A stretch of 43,587 nucleotides of DNA from Limisphaerales bacterium. Its GTDB lineage: Bacteria; Verrucomicrobiota; Verrucomicrobiia; Limisphaerales; UBA11358. Below are positions 7,801-19,500 of the stretch, piece after piece (position 1 is the first letter of the stretch; each line of letters opens with the position of its first letter). The DNA is taken from positions 1 to 43,587 of the forward strand of contig PLHK01000154.1 in the NCBI GenBank assembly GCA_003139955.1. Reading direction: 5' to 3'. The notes below the pieces were generated by a model. That model was not told the origin of the DNA. It saw nothing but the letters and a program-made list of their open reading frames with translations, and did not search any database. Both the position numbers and the translations under genes were made by a program.

Positions 7801-8675
7801 GCCGGCTGCTGATCATTGACGGCCACGCTTACGCTTACCGGGCGTTTCACGCCATCCGGGAGTTGCGTTCGCCCGTCGGGCAGCCGACGAATGCCATTTA
7901 TGGCTTCGTCAAGATGCTGGAGAAAATGCGGTCGGCCGTGGAACCGACGCATCTGGTGGTGGTGTGGGACGGCGGCTTGAGCGCGGAGCGGCTGGCGGCG
8001 CTGCCGGATTACAAGGCGCAGCGGCCGGAGATGCCGGCGGATTTGCGGCCGCAGCTGGCTGGCATCGTGGATTTTTTGGCGGCGGCGGGCATGGCCAGCT
8101 ACCGCGCGGAGGGTGTTGAGGCGGATGATTTCATCGCCACGCTCGCGCGCCTGGCGGCCGTGGAAAATTGGGACGTGGTGATCGCCAGTTCCGACAAAGA
8201 TTTTATGCAACTGGTCTCGGCGCGGATTGGATTGTTGAATCCCAACGACAAGACCGGGGTGATTTGGGGTCGCGCGCAGGTGGTGGCCAAAGCCGGTGTG
8301 GAGCCGGAGCAGGTGGCCGACTGGCTGGCGCTGATGGGTGACGCGGTGGACAACATCCCCGGCGTGCCCGGCGTGGGGCCAAAGACCGCCGCCGGGTTGT
8401 TGCAACAATTCGGCTCGGTGGACAATTTGCTGGCGCGGCTGGACGAAGTGAAGTCCGAAAAATTGCGCTCGTCGTTGCGCGCTTCGGCGGCGGCGGTGGT
8501 TCGCAACCAGAAATTGGTGCGGCTCCCCGAAGTGCCGTGCGAGTTTGCGCCGGCAATGCTGGCGGTGGGCGCTGGCGACCGCGCGGCGTTGGGCCGGCTG
8601 TTCGCCGGCTGGGGTTTTCAGGGCATGCTCGCCGCGCTGGCTGCGTCCGGCGAAAAACAGGCGGAATTGATTTGA
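7797..8675 (+). CDS. stand-alone 5'-3' exonuclease (PolA N-terminal domain family)
   Basis: A metal-dependent 5' nuclease that acts on flap or nicked DNA, related to the N-terminal domain of DNA polymerase I but lacking the polymerase part. Acidic motifs are visible: LLIIDGHAYAYRAFHA, VVVWDGG, EADDFIATLA, ASSDKDFMQL. They are followed by the helix-three-turn DNA-binding block MGDAVDNIPGVPGVGPKTAA. At 292 residues it fits the usual exo domain. The start is GTG at 7797, overlapping the preceding stop, so translation is coupled to the secretin gene. Its place inside a pilus and surface-protein cluster is odd. It may be a passenger, or linked to DNA uptake or processing, but the latter is speculation. 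Confidence 0.88.
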   Translation: MSRLLIIDGHAYAYRAFHAIRELRSPVGQPTNAIYGFVKMLEKMRSAVEPTHLVVVWDGGLSAERLAALPDYKAQRPEMPADLRPQLAGIVDFLAAAGMASYRAEGVEADDFIATLARLAAVENWDVVIASSDKDFMQLVSARIGLLNPNDKTGVIWGRAQVVAKAGVEPEQVADWLALMGDAVDNIPGVPGVGPKTAAGLLQQFGSVDNLLARLDEVKSEKLRSSLRASAAAVVRNQKLVRLPEVPCEFAPAMLAVGAGDRAALGRLFAGWGFQGMLAALAASGEKQAELI

Positions 8676-8731
8676 TTTGAAAATGAATTTGCACAGTTGG
8701 ATCAACAGAATGGCCGGTGCGATGAAACGCG

Positions 8732-8759
8732 CGGCGGGTTTTTTTAGACAAACCCGCCG
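8732..8759. terminator. 10-bp GC-rich hairpin before the secreted-protein run
   Basis: A perfect stem, CGGCGGGTTT (8732-8741) with AAACCCGCCG (8750-8759), has an 8-base loop. No U-tract follows, so it is not a classic intrinsic terminator. It could attenuate or stabilise the transcript between the exonuclease gene and the first secreted-protein gene. Its presence also argues against the long reading frame that would start upstream at 8677. Confidence 0.4.
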
Positions 8760-8787
8760 GGGTGGGTTATCTTTCCTGACTCTCGTC

Positions 8788-10761
8788 ATGCCAATCAACA
8801 ACCCGTCCAGAATTTTTGCCGTAGTCGCCGGTTGTCTGTTGGCCATTCCGTTCCTGGCTTCCGCCCAGACGAATTATTACGGCACCAACGGCACTGAATA
8901 CGCCATCATCGGTTCCTTGCCGGGCGACCAGGTTTTTCCTGACGCCGCGATTTCCCCCGCCGGCGGTTTTGTCGTCTGGCAGGACCCCATCACCGATGGC
9001 AACGGTTGGGGCATCAGCGCCCGGCGACTGGATGCGACGCTGTCCGGAACCCTGGGCACCTTTCGCGTGAATGTGTCCGCCCTCGGCAATCAGCAGAACC
9101 CGCGCGTGGCGTTGCTCAAAAATGGCGGCGCCGCGTTCGTCTGGCAGGGCGGGCAGCCGGGTCACCAGCATATTTACACGCGCTTCCTGACGCCCACCAA
9201 TACGTTTCTGACGACGAACGATGTGCTCGTCAACACGTTCACCAATAATTTTCAGATCAATCCGGCCGCGGCGGTTTTGAACAACAGCAACGTGGTCTTT
9301 GTCTGGGCGAGCTACGATCAGGCCGGGACGAACACGCTGCAGGATGTCTATGGTCAGATTTTCTCCCCCGCCGGCCAGAAGGTTGGCGGTGAATTCCGGG
9401 TCAACCAGTTCACCAACTTCAACCAGCGCACCCCGGCGGTGGCCGCCTTGGCGGGCGGCGGGTTTGTGCTGGCGTGGGTTTCCGAGCAGCAGCGGCAGAC
9501 GGTGGTGACCAACGCCAGCTACATTGGTATCACTAATGTGGTGGTGCCGAGCGTGGATATCTACGCGCGGCTGTTCCAGTCCAATGGCGCGGCGGCGGGC
9601 AATGAATTTCTCGTCAACACCGACAACAATCCCTGTGCGAATCCGGCCGCGGCGGCGGCGACGGACGGCAGTTTTATCATTGCGTGGACGGCGCGGGACC
9701 TGGCCAATCCCAACAACAGCCTGGATGTTCACGCGCGCACCTTCACCGGCGCGGGGGTCGGCGGTTCCGTCTTCTATGTGAACACCTATCTTTATGGCGA
9801 CCAGTATGTGCCGCGCATCGCTGCGCTGGGGCTGGATTATCTGGTGGCCTGGACCAGTCTCGGTCAGGATGGTTCGCGCGAGGGGGTTTACGGGCAGTTT
9901 ATTCATAGCGACGGCTCGCGGGTGGGCGGCGAATTCCGCGTTAACACCACCACCGTGGGCCAGCAGATGCAGCCGGCCGTCGCCGCGGACGGCGTGAACC
10001 AGTTTCTGGCGGTCTGGACCAGTTTCACCGGTTATCCCAATACGTTTGATCTCTTCGCCCAGCGTTTTCTCAATGCGGCGGATCTGTTGTCGCCGATGTC
10101 GGCGCCGTTTGTCTGGGTGCCTTTCGTTGCCAGCAATGGCGTTTATCAGCCGCAACTGGTGGTTTCCTGGCCGACCTTGCCCGGCCTGTCCGTGGCCAAT
10201 TTTGAGATCTATGTGGACGCTTCCAATGCGCCGATGGCGGTGGTCGTCACCAACCAATGGACGATGACGGCGGCGAACGGCCTGACTACCAGCAGCGTTC
10301 ATTCCTTTCAGCTTGATTATGTCACTACCGGCGGCCTGCGGTCGCCCCTTTCCGCTTCCGCCAGCGGTAAAACGTGGAGCGGTTTGAACTGGGGCGGCAT
10401 TCCGTATGAATGGATGGCGCAATATTTCGGCGGCTACAGCAATGGCAGTTACCACACGAATTTCTGGCCGGCGGCCGGCGCGCCCTTGACCGCTGGCGGC
10501 CCGTCTTTGACCAACATATTCCTCGGCGGCGGCAATCCGCTGGACTCGACCACCTGGTTGCAGACGGCGCTCACCCAGACCGCGCAGGGGATGTTTCTGG
10601 GTTGGAATACGCAGCCCGGCGCGACCTATCAGGTGCAGACGACGACCAATTTCAGCAACTGGAGCAACGTCGGTTCGCCGCGGTTTGCCGCGGGCACGAC
10701 CGATTCGATCTATGTCGGCGGCACCGCCGTCGGTTATTACCGGGTGGTGCTGCTGCGTTGA
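8788..10761 (+). CDS. secreted beta-repeat protein with verrucomicrobial C-terminal domain
   Basis: An exported protein of 657 residues from the ATG at 8788, chosen because it begins a good signal peptide (SRIFAVVAGCLLAIPFLASA, cleaved before QTNYYG). The longer frame from 8677 would run through a hairpin. The body has roughly 55-65-residue repeats: a DVYGQIF or DIYARLF strand, a GGEFRVN or GNEFLVN strand, a QRTPAVAAL-type segment and a GGFVLAWVS or GSFIIAWTA strand, repeated about six times. This looks like a beta-propeller. The C-terminus (YQVQTTTNFSNWSNVG, then GYYRVVLLR) is a small end domain I associate with exported verrucomicrobial proteins. No catalytic motif is seen and the ligand is unknown. 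The next gene starts 10 bases downstream. Confidence 0.8.
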   Translation: MPINNPSRIFAVVAGCLLAIPFLASAQTNYYGTNGTEYAIIGSLPGDQVFPDAAISPAGGFVVWQDPITDGNGWGISARRLDATLSGTLGTFRVNVSALGNQQNPRVALLKNGGAAFVWQGGQPGHQHIYTRFLTPTNTFLTTNDVLVNTFTNNFQINPAAAVLNNSNVVFVWASYDQAGTNTLQDVYGQIFSPAGQKVGGEFRVNQFTNFNQRTPAVAALAGGGFVLAWVSEQQRQTVVTNASYIGITNVVVPSVDIYARLFQSNGAAAGNEFLVNTDNNPCANPAAAAATDGSFIIAWTARDLANPNNSLDVHARTFTGAGVGGSVFYVNTYLYGDQYVPRIAALGLDYLVAWTSLGQDGSREGVYGQFIHSDGSRVGGEFRVNTTTVGQQMQPAVAADGVNQFLAVWTSFTGYPNTFDLFAQRFLNAADLLSPMSAPFVWVPFVASNGVYQPQLVVSWPTLPGLSVANFEIYVDASNAPMAVVVTNQWTMTAANGLTTSSVHSFQLDYVTTGGLRSPLSASASGKTWSGLNWGGIPYEWMAQYFGGYSNGSYHTNFWPAAGAPLTAGGPSLTNIFLGGGNPLDSTTWLQTALTQTAQGMFLGWNTQPGATYQVQTTTNFSNWSNVGSPRFAAGTTDSIYVGGTAVGYYRVVLLR

Positions 10762-10771
10762 GAAAATTTGT

Positions 10772-13135
10772 ATGCGGAAATTCATTATAAACATTTTTCT
10801 GGCCGGCGCGATCCTGATGACGCTCCCGTCGGCGTGGGGTTTTTCGCTGGCTGAGAAGATCGGCTTCGGCGGTGATTCCTGGCAGACCGTCACCATCGGC
10901 TACGGCTGGATTGAGGCGCATTTGTCAGATGCCGTGGCCCCGGCGGACATCTATCAGGAATACCGCCCGGTGGTGCCGGTGATGATCTATGCCTGTGACG
11001 GGACTTTTCTCACTTATTTCGGGGCCACTGGGCAGACCAACATTGACGAGGCTTTTGGCATCTTGAACGGCTATATGTGCGGGCTGACCAACACCCCGGT
11101 CTTCCTCTACAGCGAGACTAATGGCGTGACCCTGCCGGGCAACGGTCTGCCGGGTGGCGTGCCGGTCACCTTGACGGCCACGAACACGGTTGACCGTTAC
11201 AGCGCCGACCTGTCGGAATTCCCCATGGAAAACAATCAGGTCAATTACACCGCCCAGACCATGGACCTGCTCGACATAAAATCAGAGGTTCTGGGGGATA
11301 TGGTGTTGCAGCTTGGACTGGCCGATCCCACCCGCTATGTCTGGACCCTGCACGACCGGTATCTGCCCGCCAATGGGGTGTGTCCCCAAAATGAGGAGTA
11401 TTTGGTGGTGCAGCGCAATTATGATGTCAATCCCACCCAGAATTATCCTTACTCTTCCTATATCAATGGTTCGCTTTACTATTATCAGATCGATGAGAAC
11501 TGCGGCGCGACCGGCCTGCCCTTCGATGCCATCACCTATTCCCAACCGGTTGACACCGATGCTTCGTTTCTGCCGATGACGGCCGGCGGTTTGTATGGCA
11601 ACGGACTGTACGCGGGCGGTTATTATACGGGCCTGGAGCGCGACACGGCGGCCGGTCTTAAATATTTGTTGAGCACCAACATCATCAGTTGGGAGTCAAC
11701 GGCGTCCAGTGGCGGCACCTTGTTTACAACCAATGTTGGCGGCCAGATACCGCTGTTCACTTCGGATCTCGGCAAGTTGATCGCCTCCTCCCAGACGAAT
11801 GATCCGGTGACGCTGGCCACGTTGTTTCCGGGGCTGACCGCGACCGGGGTGGCGACGAACTATGCCCTCGGTTACATCACCAATGTCGTCAGTTATTATA
11901 CCAATCTCATCGGTTCGCCTTACGGCTCGCCGCCGCAACTGGTCACCTTGACGAACCTGACGCCGACCATCCTCACCAACTATCTGAATGTCTTCAACAA
12001 CGTCGTCACCAACCATTATTATCCGGACACCTACACCCGGGTGATGACGACGGCCGTGACCAACCTGATTGGCGCGCCCTATGGCAGCCCGCTGGTGACC
12101 AACGTAACCTATAAGTCGGTGGTTTTGACCAATGTGCCGTCCGGCGACTACTATTTGATCGCATCCAACCTGTTGGGGTATAAGATCAATTCCGTTATTT
12201 TGACCAACCAGATCATTGTCACCAACCTGTTCACCGGGGCGACGAATACCGTGTCAACGACGACCACGAACACCGCGTCCACCAATGGCTATTCCTTTTC
12301 GCAGCAAATCCTGACTTATACGACCAATTACTGGCTTCTGGTTCAGCCGTTGAGCCTGTCGTCGGCCAGCAATACGCCGGCCCTGCGGTATGGCATCGGC
12401 CGGATCCAGTTCATCCGCGCCAACTATGATTCCCTGCTGGGCCAGTTGTTTGTGCCGGTGACCAACAATTATTCGATGGTCAAGGTGGTGAACAGCCAGC
12501 CCGTCGTGGAATATTACCAGCGCGTGGTGACGGCCCCGGATTTTCTGTTCCAATCGGCGGATTTGGCCACGCTGCCCGTTGACCCGATTGCCACCGTGAC
12601 TTCGCCCCAGTTTGACACCAGCGCCGTCCCGACGGGTCAGGCCGGTCCGGGTGCCATCATCCCCGGCGGGACGGTGATCGTCTTCAACAACAACGGCACC
12701 AATGTTTATCGAAACGCCCACGGCCTTGGCGGCGCCGGCTATCTGAGCGGCACCAACAGCTTTTTGAATTACAACTCGCAGGAGTCGTCCTTCGGTTGGG
12801 GGGCGTTTGACGGTTCCACTAATTTTCCGGTGGCGTTCCCGTCCAGTGCGAGCATTGCCGGCCTGATGAACCAGTTGGTCATGGCGGTCACCCCCGCGAC
12901 CGCGCCGGACGGCACCAATGGCGTGCCTTACAGCGTCACCTTTGGTGTCTCGGGCGGCACGCCGCCCTATGCTTGGGCGGCGCCGGGATTTGCCGTGCCC
13001 GGCCTGTCCTTCGATCCGGCCACGCAAACCGTTTCCGGCACGCCCACGGTGTCGGCCAGTTTCAATTTCACCCTGCAAGTGACGGACTCGGCCAACCGGG
13101 TGGTCAGCTTGAATTACCCGATCACGATCCACTAA
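10772..13135 (+). CDS. large secreted protein with C-terminal Ig-like (He_PIG-type) domain
   Basis: This is an exported protein of 787 residues from the ATG at 10772, where a signal peptide starts (MRKFIINIFLAGAILMTLP, cleaved near SAWG). The frame is open further back, but that part overlaps the upstream gene. The central part is very rich in Thr, Asn, Tyr and Val and repeats a TNLIGxPYGSP motif twice near residues 380-440. Near the end, GVPYSVTFGVSGGTPPYAWA with LSFDPATQTVSGTPTVSASF is the putative-Ig (He_PIG-like) pattern found in bacterial surface proteins. I do not recognise the main domain and no enzyme motif is seen. It likely belongs to the same surface assembly as its neighbours; the next gene starts 3 bases after its stop. 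Confidence 0.8.
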   Translation: MRKFIINIFLAGAILMTLPSAWGFSLAEKIGFGGDSWQTVTIGYGWIEAHLSDAVAPADIYQEYRPVVPVMIYACDGTFLTYFGATGQTNIDEAFGILNGYMCGLTNTPVFLYSETNGVTLPGNGLPGGVPVTLTATNTVDRYSADLSEFPMENNQVNYTAQTMDLLDIKSEVLGDMVLQLGLADPTRYVWTLHDRYLPANGVCPQNEEYLVVQRNYDVNPTQNYPYSSYINGSLYYYQIDENCGATGLPFDAITYSQPVDTDASFLPMTAGGLYGNGLYAGGYYTGLERDTAAGLKYLLSTNIISWESTASSGGTLFTTNVGGQIPLFTSDLGKLIASSQTNDPVTLATLFPGLTATGVATNYALGYITNVVSYYTNLIGSPYGSPPQLVTLTNLTPTILTNYLNVFNNVVTNHYYPDTYTRVMTTAVTNLIGAPYGSPLVTNVTYKSVVLTNVPSGDYYLIASNLLGYKINSVILTNQIIVTNLFTGATNTVSTTTTNTASTNGYSFSQQILTYTTNYWLLVQPLSLSSASNTPALRYGIGRIQFIRANYDSLLGQLFVPVTNNYSMVKVVNSQPVVEYYQRVVTAPDFLFQSADLATLPVDPIATVTSPQFDTSAVPTGQAGPGAIIPGGTVIVFNNNGTNVYRNAHGLGGAGYLSGTNSFLNYNSQESSFGWGAFDGSTNFPVAFPSSASIAGLMNQLVMAVTPATAPDGTNGVPYSVTFGVSGGTPPYAWAAPGFAVPGLSFDPATQTVSGTPTVSASFNFTLQVTDSANRVVSLNYPITIH

Positions 13136-13138
13136 ATT

Positions 13139-16100
13139 ATGGAATCATTGGTTCGACATAGGAAAGCTGGAAGCGGTTGGCTGCAAGCCCTGCCGGTCGG
13201 GTTGTTGTTGCTGTTGCTGGGGTCGGCCGGCGTCCGGGCGCAGATGAATACCTTCGATGTCGGCTCCGGCGTCCCGGCGGATAACATCAATCCGCTGATC
13301 GACTATGCCCCGTTCATCGACGCCACCAATTTCGCGAATGACACCGGCTCGACCTTCAGTTGGAGCCTGGGCAGTTCGGGCACCTGGCTGGGGAGCCTGT
13401 ATCAAGGCTGGTTCTACACCCTGAATTTCACCAATGCCGGCGAGATGGATTCCTCGACCGGCTTCCGTTTTGACACGCAGATCCCGAATGTCTCCGGGCA
13501 CACCGAGGCGGTCAATTTTTACAACGCCGGCCCCATCAACTGCGGCACCTCGGACAACGCCGTCTTCCTGACGCAATTCGTGAATAACAATTCCTTCTCC
13601 TTTGGTGGCTATGGCGGCGCCTATGTGCTGGCCACGAACATCTTTAACTCCGGAACCATCGCCGTCGGCGCGAACGGTCTGGCCAAATTTGTCGGGGATG
13701 ACATCAATTTCAACCGCGGCGCGGTGGTCATCCAGGGCTCGGCTTTCACCGGTGGCAGTGGTGCCAATATCAGCGCCTCCGGCGCGGTGGACGCCAGCAC
13801 GAATCAATGGTCGCCCGCTGGCTCCTTGGAACCGTACAATGCCTACGGTCCGTTGAACAAAACCCCGTTCGAACTCTACCTGAACAATTCGACACCCTAT
13901 TTTAACATCACCACCAACGGGAATGGGACGAACATCGTGGTGCAGATGGTTTTCCTGGCGGACACCAGTGTGAATGTGGCGACTAACGTATATTTCGGCA
14001 GTTTTGGCGACGACAATGCCAATGTCGAATGGGTGGGAAGTTATACGGATCCGGCCACCGGCCTGCCCGCATCCCGCTATTTGTTTTTGTCCGACTATTT
14101 TGGCCAGATCAACACCAATCTTCTGGCCTTTGGCGATCCCGGCTCCGGCATGCCGAATAATTACAGCCTGTTCAGTTCATCCACTCCTCCCCCGACCGAT
14201 TTCCTCACGCTGGCCACCAATGGTTTTGTATCGGGCCTGCTGGAATCAGACAATGTCTCCAGCAACCTCTATTCTTATGTTGACGCGCAACTGACGCCCA
14301 CCACCGTCTCCACCAATGGCGCGACGGGGACGATTCCGCTGAACCAGTTGCCGGGTCGCGTGGAGCTGACGGCGGCCAAAGACCTGAACCTCACGCTGGC
14401 GTCGGTGTCCGGCATGAACTATCTGCTCCTCAACAGCACCAATGAGTTTGACACGGACGGCCAGTCGCAGTTTGGTTCACCCTATTCCGACATTTACCTT
14501 GGCCATACCAATGGCACGATGATCATCACCAACCTCATCCAGTCGTCCCTCCCGGTCTGGAACGGCACCATTGAAGCGTGGACCACCGAGTGGTTTTATA
14601 CCCAGACCAATGGCGGGGTCGGCGGCACCAACACCGTTAACTATGATTTTCGTGTGCTGTTGGTGTCCAGCCAATTGAATCCCGCCACGGCGTCCTCCGT
14701 GGAGGATTTCGTCCTTTACAGCCAGGACAATGTGGTCATCAGCGACGTGCTCAACATCACGCGCACCTTCTCGCTCAACTGCACCAATCTGCTGCTGACC
14801 ACGAACGGTCCGGGCAACGGGGCCGCTTCCTTGGAAGGGGAGTTAAATCTGGATTCCACGGCCATCAACTGGCCGGCTTCCGTGCCGCGCCTGAGCTGTC
14901 TGACCAACAACGGTGCGATCACTTATGAGAATACGGTCAAGTTTGCCGGCACTTCAAATGTTGTCACCGTGACGCCCGGCACGAACGCCGTGGCGGCGAC
15001 CGGGACGCTTTCCGAGGTGGCGGGCCGCACCAATGTGCTGGTGAACAACCGGGTGACCATTGGTACCAACATCTACTCCTTCGTCACCAAATTGACGAAC
15101 ACCATTCCCAACCAGGTCAAGATCGCCCCCGCGTTTGATGGCACCATCAGCAATTTGATCGCGGCCATCAACCACGCCGTCGGCGCGGGGACGAACTACA
15201 CCACCAACACGACCGCCAACCCGCTGGTCACGGCCGGGCTTTTGAACACCGGCACGCACGCCTTTGTCGTCACCGCCATCGCCGCCGGCACGGCGGGCAA
15301 CTCGATTGCCAGCACCAATTCTGCGGTCACGACCAACCTGACGTGGAACGGTCATGCCACGCTTTATGGCGGCGTCAATTATGCGGCGGCGGTCACCAAT
15401 GTTTCCCCGGTTCAGGTTCCCTACCTGGATTTTGTGAACAGCGGTTCGATTTCGGGCCTCGGCGCGACCATTTGGTCGGATGATTTTGAGAACTACGGCT
15501 ATTTCAACGCCGGCACCGGCTCCTTCACCGTTCAGTCACTGACGACGGCCATGACCAACGGCTCCGTCTTTGCCGCCGGCACCTTCAGTGTCGCCGCCGA
15601 TGACCTGGTGATTGGCGGCACCTCCATCCAATCCGGCAAATCCTTCACGCTCGCCGCCACCAACCTGCTCACCGACACCGGCGTGACCAACGGCAACGTT
15701 TGGTTGCTGGGCGCCAACTATTCGGGCTATGGCAATTGGACGGGGCTGGTCCTGCCCGTCAAGCCCACTTACGGCGACCTGCTCGGCACCACCATCACCA
15801 ACCTCGCCGTCACCAACGCCTTGATGGACATAACTTGGGCGGGTGAGGATCGCGGCGCGGTCAACGCCGGTTTCAGCAACAACGTCGCCATCGGCCAGCT
15901 GGTTTTTGACGCGCAAAGCACGGCCCCGCACACCGGGTTCTACTTCAGTGGCACCGGCGTCAGCAACGCCATCTATGTGGACAGCCTCATCTTGACGGAC
16001 CAATCCACCAACATTGACGGTGGTTACAATGTCAACGTTTTCCAGTTCAACACCAACCTGGTCATCTATTACGCGCAGGCGTTGCTGAACGGCGTCTCCG

Positions 16101-16564
16101 TGGCCGAAAAATTCGATCACAAGAATAACAATCATCTCCGGTGGGTGCCGACCTATGCCGGCTACTATAGCTCGACCAATCTGGTCTATCCGCCGGGCGT
16201 GACCAATACCGTCAATGCCGCGCTGGCGGAGAGCGCGGATATTGACTCCGATGGCGACGGCACGCCCAACAGCACCGACCCGACGCCGTTTCTGGTGCCG
16301 GCGCAGTTGAACTTCACCGAGACCATCACCAACGTGCCGCCGGTGTCGGTGCAGTTGCAATGGCAGACGGTCGCCAACGGCACGAATTATGTCTATTACA
16401 AGACCAACCTGCTCTCGCCGGGCTGGCTGCTGCTGACCAATTTTATCTCGCCGTTCCCGTATCCGTCGCCGCCCGGCTACGTCTCGGTGTTTGATCCGCT
16501 GACGAACGCGCCGCACTATTACCAGGTGGTCGTGCAGCCGGATTTGCTCTATGGCTCCCAATGA
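13139..16564 (+). CDS. very large secreted protein with C-terminal Ca-binding-type Asp repeat
   Basis: An exported protein of 1141 residues. The signal peptide ([19 protein letters not shown]) ends near residue 35. The body is Thr/Asn/Gly-rich and strand-dominated, with no family I can name with confidence. A middle segment (about residues 600-740) has a [20 protein letters not shown]-type stretch reminiscent of surface repeat modules. Near the end, [19 protein letters not shown] is a thrombospondin type-3-like calcium-binding Asp motif, often placed before cell-surface or export end domains. It is followed by a last small domain ([20 protein letters not shown] ... YYQVVVQP). The stop overlaps the next ATG by four bases (ATGA). 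Structural or adhesive surface roles are likely but unproven. Confidence 0.8.
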   Translation: MESLVRHRKAGSGWLQALPVGLLLLLLGSAGVRAQMNTFDVGSGVPADNINPLIDYAPFIDATNFANDTGSTFSWSLGSSGTWLGSLYQGWFYTLNFTNAGEMDSSTGFRFDTQIPNVSGHTEAVNFYNAGPINCGTSDNAVFLTQFVNNNSFSFGGYGGAYVLATNIFNSGTIAVGANGLAKFVGDDINFNRGAVVIQGSAFTGGSGANISASGAVDASTNQWSPAGSLEPYNAYGPLNKTPFELYLNNSTPYFNITTNGNGTNIVVQMVFLADTSVNVATNVYFGSFGDDNANVEWVGSYTDPATGLPASRYLFLSDYFGQINTNLLAFGDPGSGMPNNYSLFSSSTPPPTDFLTLATNGFVSGLLESDNVSSNLYSYVDAQLTPTTVSTNGATGTIPLNQLPGRVELTAAKDLNLTLASVSGMNYLLLNSTNEFDTDGQSQFGSPYSDIYLGHTNGTMIITNLIQSSLPVWNGTIEAWTTEWFYTQTNGGVGGTNTVNYDFRVLLVSSQLNPATASSVEDFVLYSQDNVVISDVLNITRTFSLNCTNLLLTTNGPGNGAASLEGELNLDSTAINWPASVPRLSCLTNNGAITYENTVKFAGTSNVVTVTPGTNAVAATGTLSEVAGRTNVLVNNRVTIGTNIYSFVTKLTNTIPNQVKIAPAFDGTISNLIAAINHAVGAGTNYTTNTTANPLVTAGLLNTGTHAFVVTAIAAGTAGNSIASTNSAVTTNLTWNGHATLYGGVNYAAAVTNVSPVQVPYLDFVNSGSISGLGATIWSDDFENYGYFNAGTGSFTVQSLTTAMTNGSVFAAGTFSVAADDLVIGGTSIQSGKSFTLAATNLLTDTGVTNGNVWLLGANYSGYGNWTGLVLPVKPTYGDLLGTTITNLAVTNALMDITWAGEDRGAVNAGFSNNVAIGQLVFDAQSTAPHTGFYFSGTGVSNAIYVDSLILTDQSTNIDGGYNVNVFQFNTNLVIYYAQALLNGVSVAEKFDHKNNNHLRWVPTYAGYYSSTNLVYPPGVTNTVNAALAESADIDSDGDGTPNSTDPTPFLVPAQLNFTETITNVPPVSVQLQWQTVANGTNYVYYKTNLLSPGWLLLTNFISPFPYPSPPGYVSVFDPLTNAPHYYQVVVQPDLLYGSQ

Positions 16565-19500
16565 ACCGCGGCCCGAAAACTTTTGAAAATGAAACCCGCG
16601 CGGCCTGGCTGCGACGGAATGACTGGAGAAATGTTGTGAAAACGATTCGAAATAAAATGGCCGGTCATCTGCCGGTGCGGCGTTTGGTTGCCGGTGCCTG
16701 GCTCAAGCTGGCCCTGGTGCTGGGGTTTGCCTTGCTCGCCGGGCTGGCGGGCGCCCAGCCGGCCAACGATATGTTCACCAATGCCGTGACCATCTCCGGC
16801 CTGTCCGGCACGTTGTCCAGCAGCAACAACGGCGCCACCTTGGAACCGGGCGAACCCACCTTCATCAATGCGGATGATTTCGCCAGCGTGGATCAGTCCG
16901 TCTGGTATCAGTGGACGGCACCGTCGAACGGCGTGGCGTCCTTTGACACCTTCGGCAGCAGCTTCGACACGGTGCTGGCGGTTTATACCAACAACCCGGT
17001 GTTCACCACCAACACCGTGCTGACCACCAATATATTCATGGTGGTGACCACCAACACCGTGATCACCGCCAGCGCCGCGACCGTAACCAACCTTTCGCTC
17101 GTGGCGGCCAACGACGATTATATCACCTTGGTCGTGGTTGCCAGCCGGTTGACCTTCATGGCGGTGCAGGGCACGACTTATTACATCTCGGTCAACGGCA
17201 ACGCGGATCCGGCCCCCGGCTACAGCGATGCCGGCACCTTTGTGCTGGATTGGAGCGAAACCGTTCCCACCATCCCGTCGGGGACGTTTTACTTCACTTC
17301 ACCGACCTATACCGCGAGCGACCAGGAGAATCATCAGCCAAATAATCCTTATAGTCCGAGTGTGTATGAAAGCTGGCGGGGGGCGCGGGTAACCATATCC
17401 CGCACGAACGGCTGTAGCGGCCGGGTGGATGTGCCTTACTACGTGATTACTCAAGGCTATACGAATATTATCCCCGGCTATACCAATGTGTTTGGTACGT
17501 TTACAAATATAGTCCCGACCTACACCAATTCAGTCCCCTATCTTACCAATAATGGCTCGGTGGTTTTCGATGACTACCAGATGGGCGCGGATATCGCGGT
17601 GCCGGTTATATCGCTTAAGACCTTGACTGTCACCAATATAACGCCCGTCGTCTCCGGCGGCGTGACCAACGGTTATACGACCAACATTGTTTCTTATGCG
17701 CCTTCCGCGTCCATGACCGTGATGATGGGAACGCCGACCTTGGATCCGCTCGAATCTCCTGATTTGCTCCCGCCGGCGGCCGTTGGTGGCACCAATGGCA
17801 CCAGCGCAATCATCAATATATTGAGCACGACCTTGCAGGCGCACGGGGGTTCCGGGCCGGTCTTTTTCAATATCGAACGGTGCTGGTTCCGCACCGACCG
17901 AAATGTGAATGGAGGCAGTGCCTATATTTACGTCTTTCCCTCCGCCCTGCCCACGCAGCCGGGCCTAAACTATCTGGTGGATTATAACATTGATTATGGC
18001 GGCAATCACACCTTCCCGCTGCAGGCCGATTCAGATTACGCCAATCCCGGCACTGATTTTACCGATGTTTCCGGCACTTTGACTTATACCTATGGACAAA
18101 GCCCGATTCCCGAGCCGATTGTCATTCCGATTCATGCTATTTCTTCGGCGGCATTTAATGAAGACCTTCAAATTACCCTCCAAAATCCAAGGGATTCAGC
18201 TGGCAATACGCTGGCGCTCGGTCAGGTTAACACGGCCACGCTGACCATCCTGTTCAATGTCCAGCCGGCCGGTGCGGTGGATCAGGGCTGGAACCCGGAT
18301 GGTGACGCCAATTCCATTCCGCCGTACCTGAAATATCCCGGCACGCAGGGCGGTGTGAGCGACAGTGCCAATGGCAACGGCGGCACGGTCTATGCCGTGG
18401 CCGAGCAGCCCGACGGCAAAGCCGTGGTGGCCGGTAGTTTTATTTCCTTTGACTCCAATCCCTACAACCGCATTGTCCGGCTGCTGAACAACGGCTATCA
18501 GGATCCCGCGTTTCTGGCCGCGCCGAACAGCGGCGCGAATGACGCCATCTATGCCCTCGCCTTGCAGCCCAACGGCCAGATCATCATCGGCGGCAATTTT
18601 ACTTCCTTCAACGGGGTCAATCGCAACCACATCGCCCGTTTGAACGCGGATGGGTCGGTGGACACGACGTTCAATCCCGGCTCCGGTGCCAACGGCAAGG
18701 TTTGGGCGGTGGGATTGCAATCCGACGGCAAGATTTTCATCGCCGGCGAGTTCACGTCCTACAACAGCACCAACTGTAATTATCTCGCGCGCCTGAATCC
18801 GGACGGGTCGCTCGACACCGGCTTCAATCCCGGCAGTTCTTTGAACGGGCCGGTCTATGCGCTGGCCGTCCCGCCATATGCCCCGATCAACCTTACCAAC
18901 GTCACCGCCGGGGGCGCCGCTGAAGTGGACACCCCGGTCAGCTTGGGTTCGTCTACTTCCGGGACGTTGAGCGTCAATTATAACATGCTGTCCATTCCCG
19001 ACGATATGCGGGTTTTTTACGGCACCACCAACGGGGTTTTGATTTATGACACGGGCAACGTCAGCGGCATTGGGCAGTTTGTGCTTCCCTTTGGCCCGAC
19101 GAATGGCATCACCACCAATCTGATCACCATCGTCATGGATCAGGGTAATGGCACGCCGGGCACCTATTGGTCTTATTCCGCCTCGATCGTCACTGCCGGT
19201 TCCACGCAGGTTTATGCGGGCGGCGCCTTTAATCAGGTCAACGGGGCCAGCTATGGCGGCGTGGCCCGGTTCAATGGCGATGGCACGGTTGACTATACCT
19301 TTGCGCCCGGCATCGGCACTTATAATCCCAACACCGGCAACACCGATCCGATTTATGCCCTGGGGCTGCAAGCGAACGGGCAGTTGCTGGCGGGCGGCGC
19401 TTTTTCCACGGTCGAGTTGACCAGCTTCAATGGCATTTGCCGTTTTAACACCGACGGCACGTTGGATTTGAGCTTCAGCACCCTGGGTGCCACTAATGGC

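Noticed and set aside
8677-8787. Earlier TTG/ATG starts for the first secreted-protein gene
   Set aside because: They would run through a 10-bp hairpin and place the signal peptide inside the protein; the ATG at 8788 directly starts the signal peptide.
8767-10896. 709-residue minus-strand frame opposite the first secreted protein
   Set aside because: Arg/His-rich shadow typical of GC-rich antisense; the plus-strand frame has a signal peptide and repeats.
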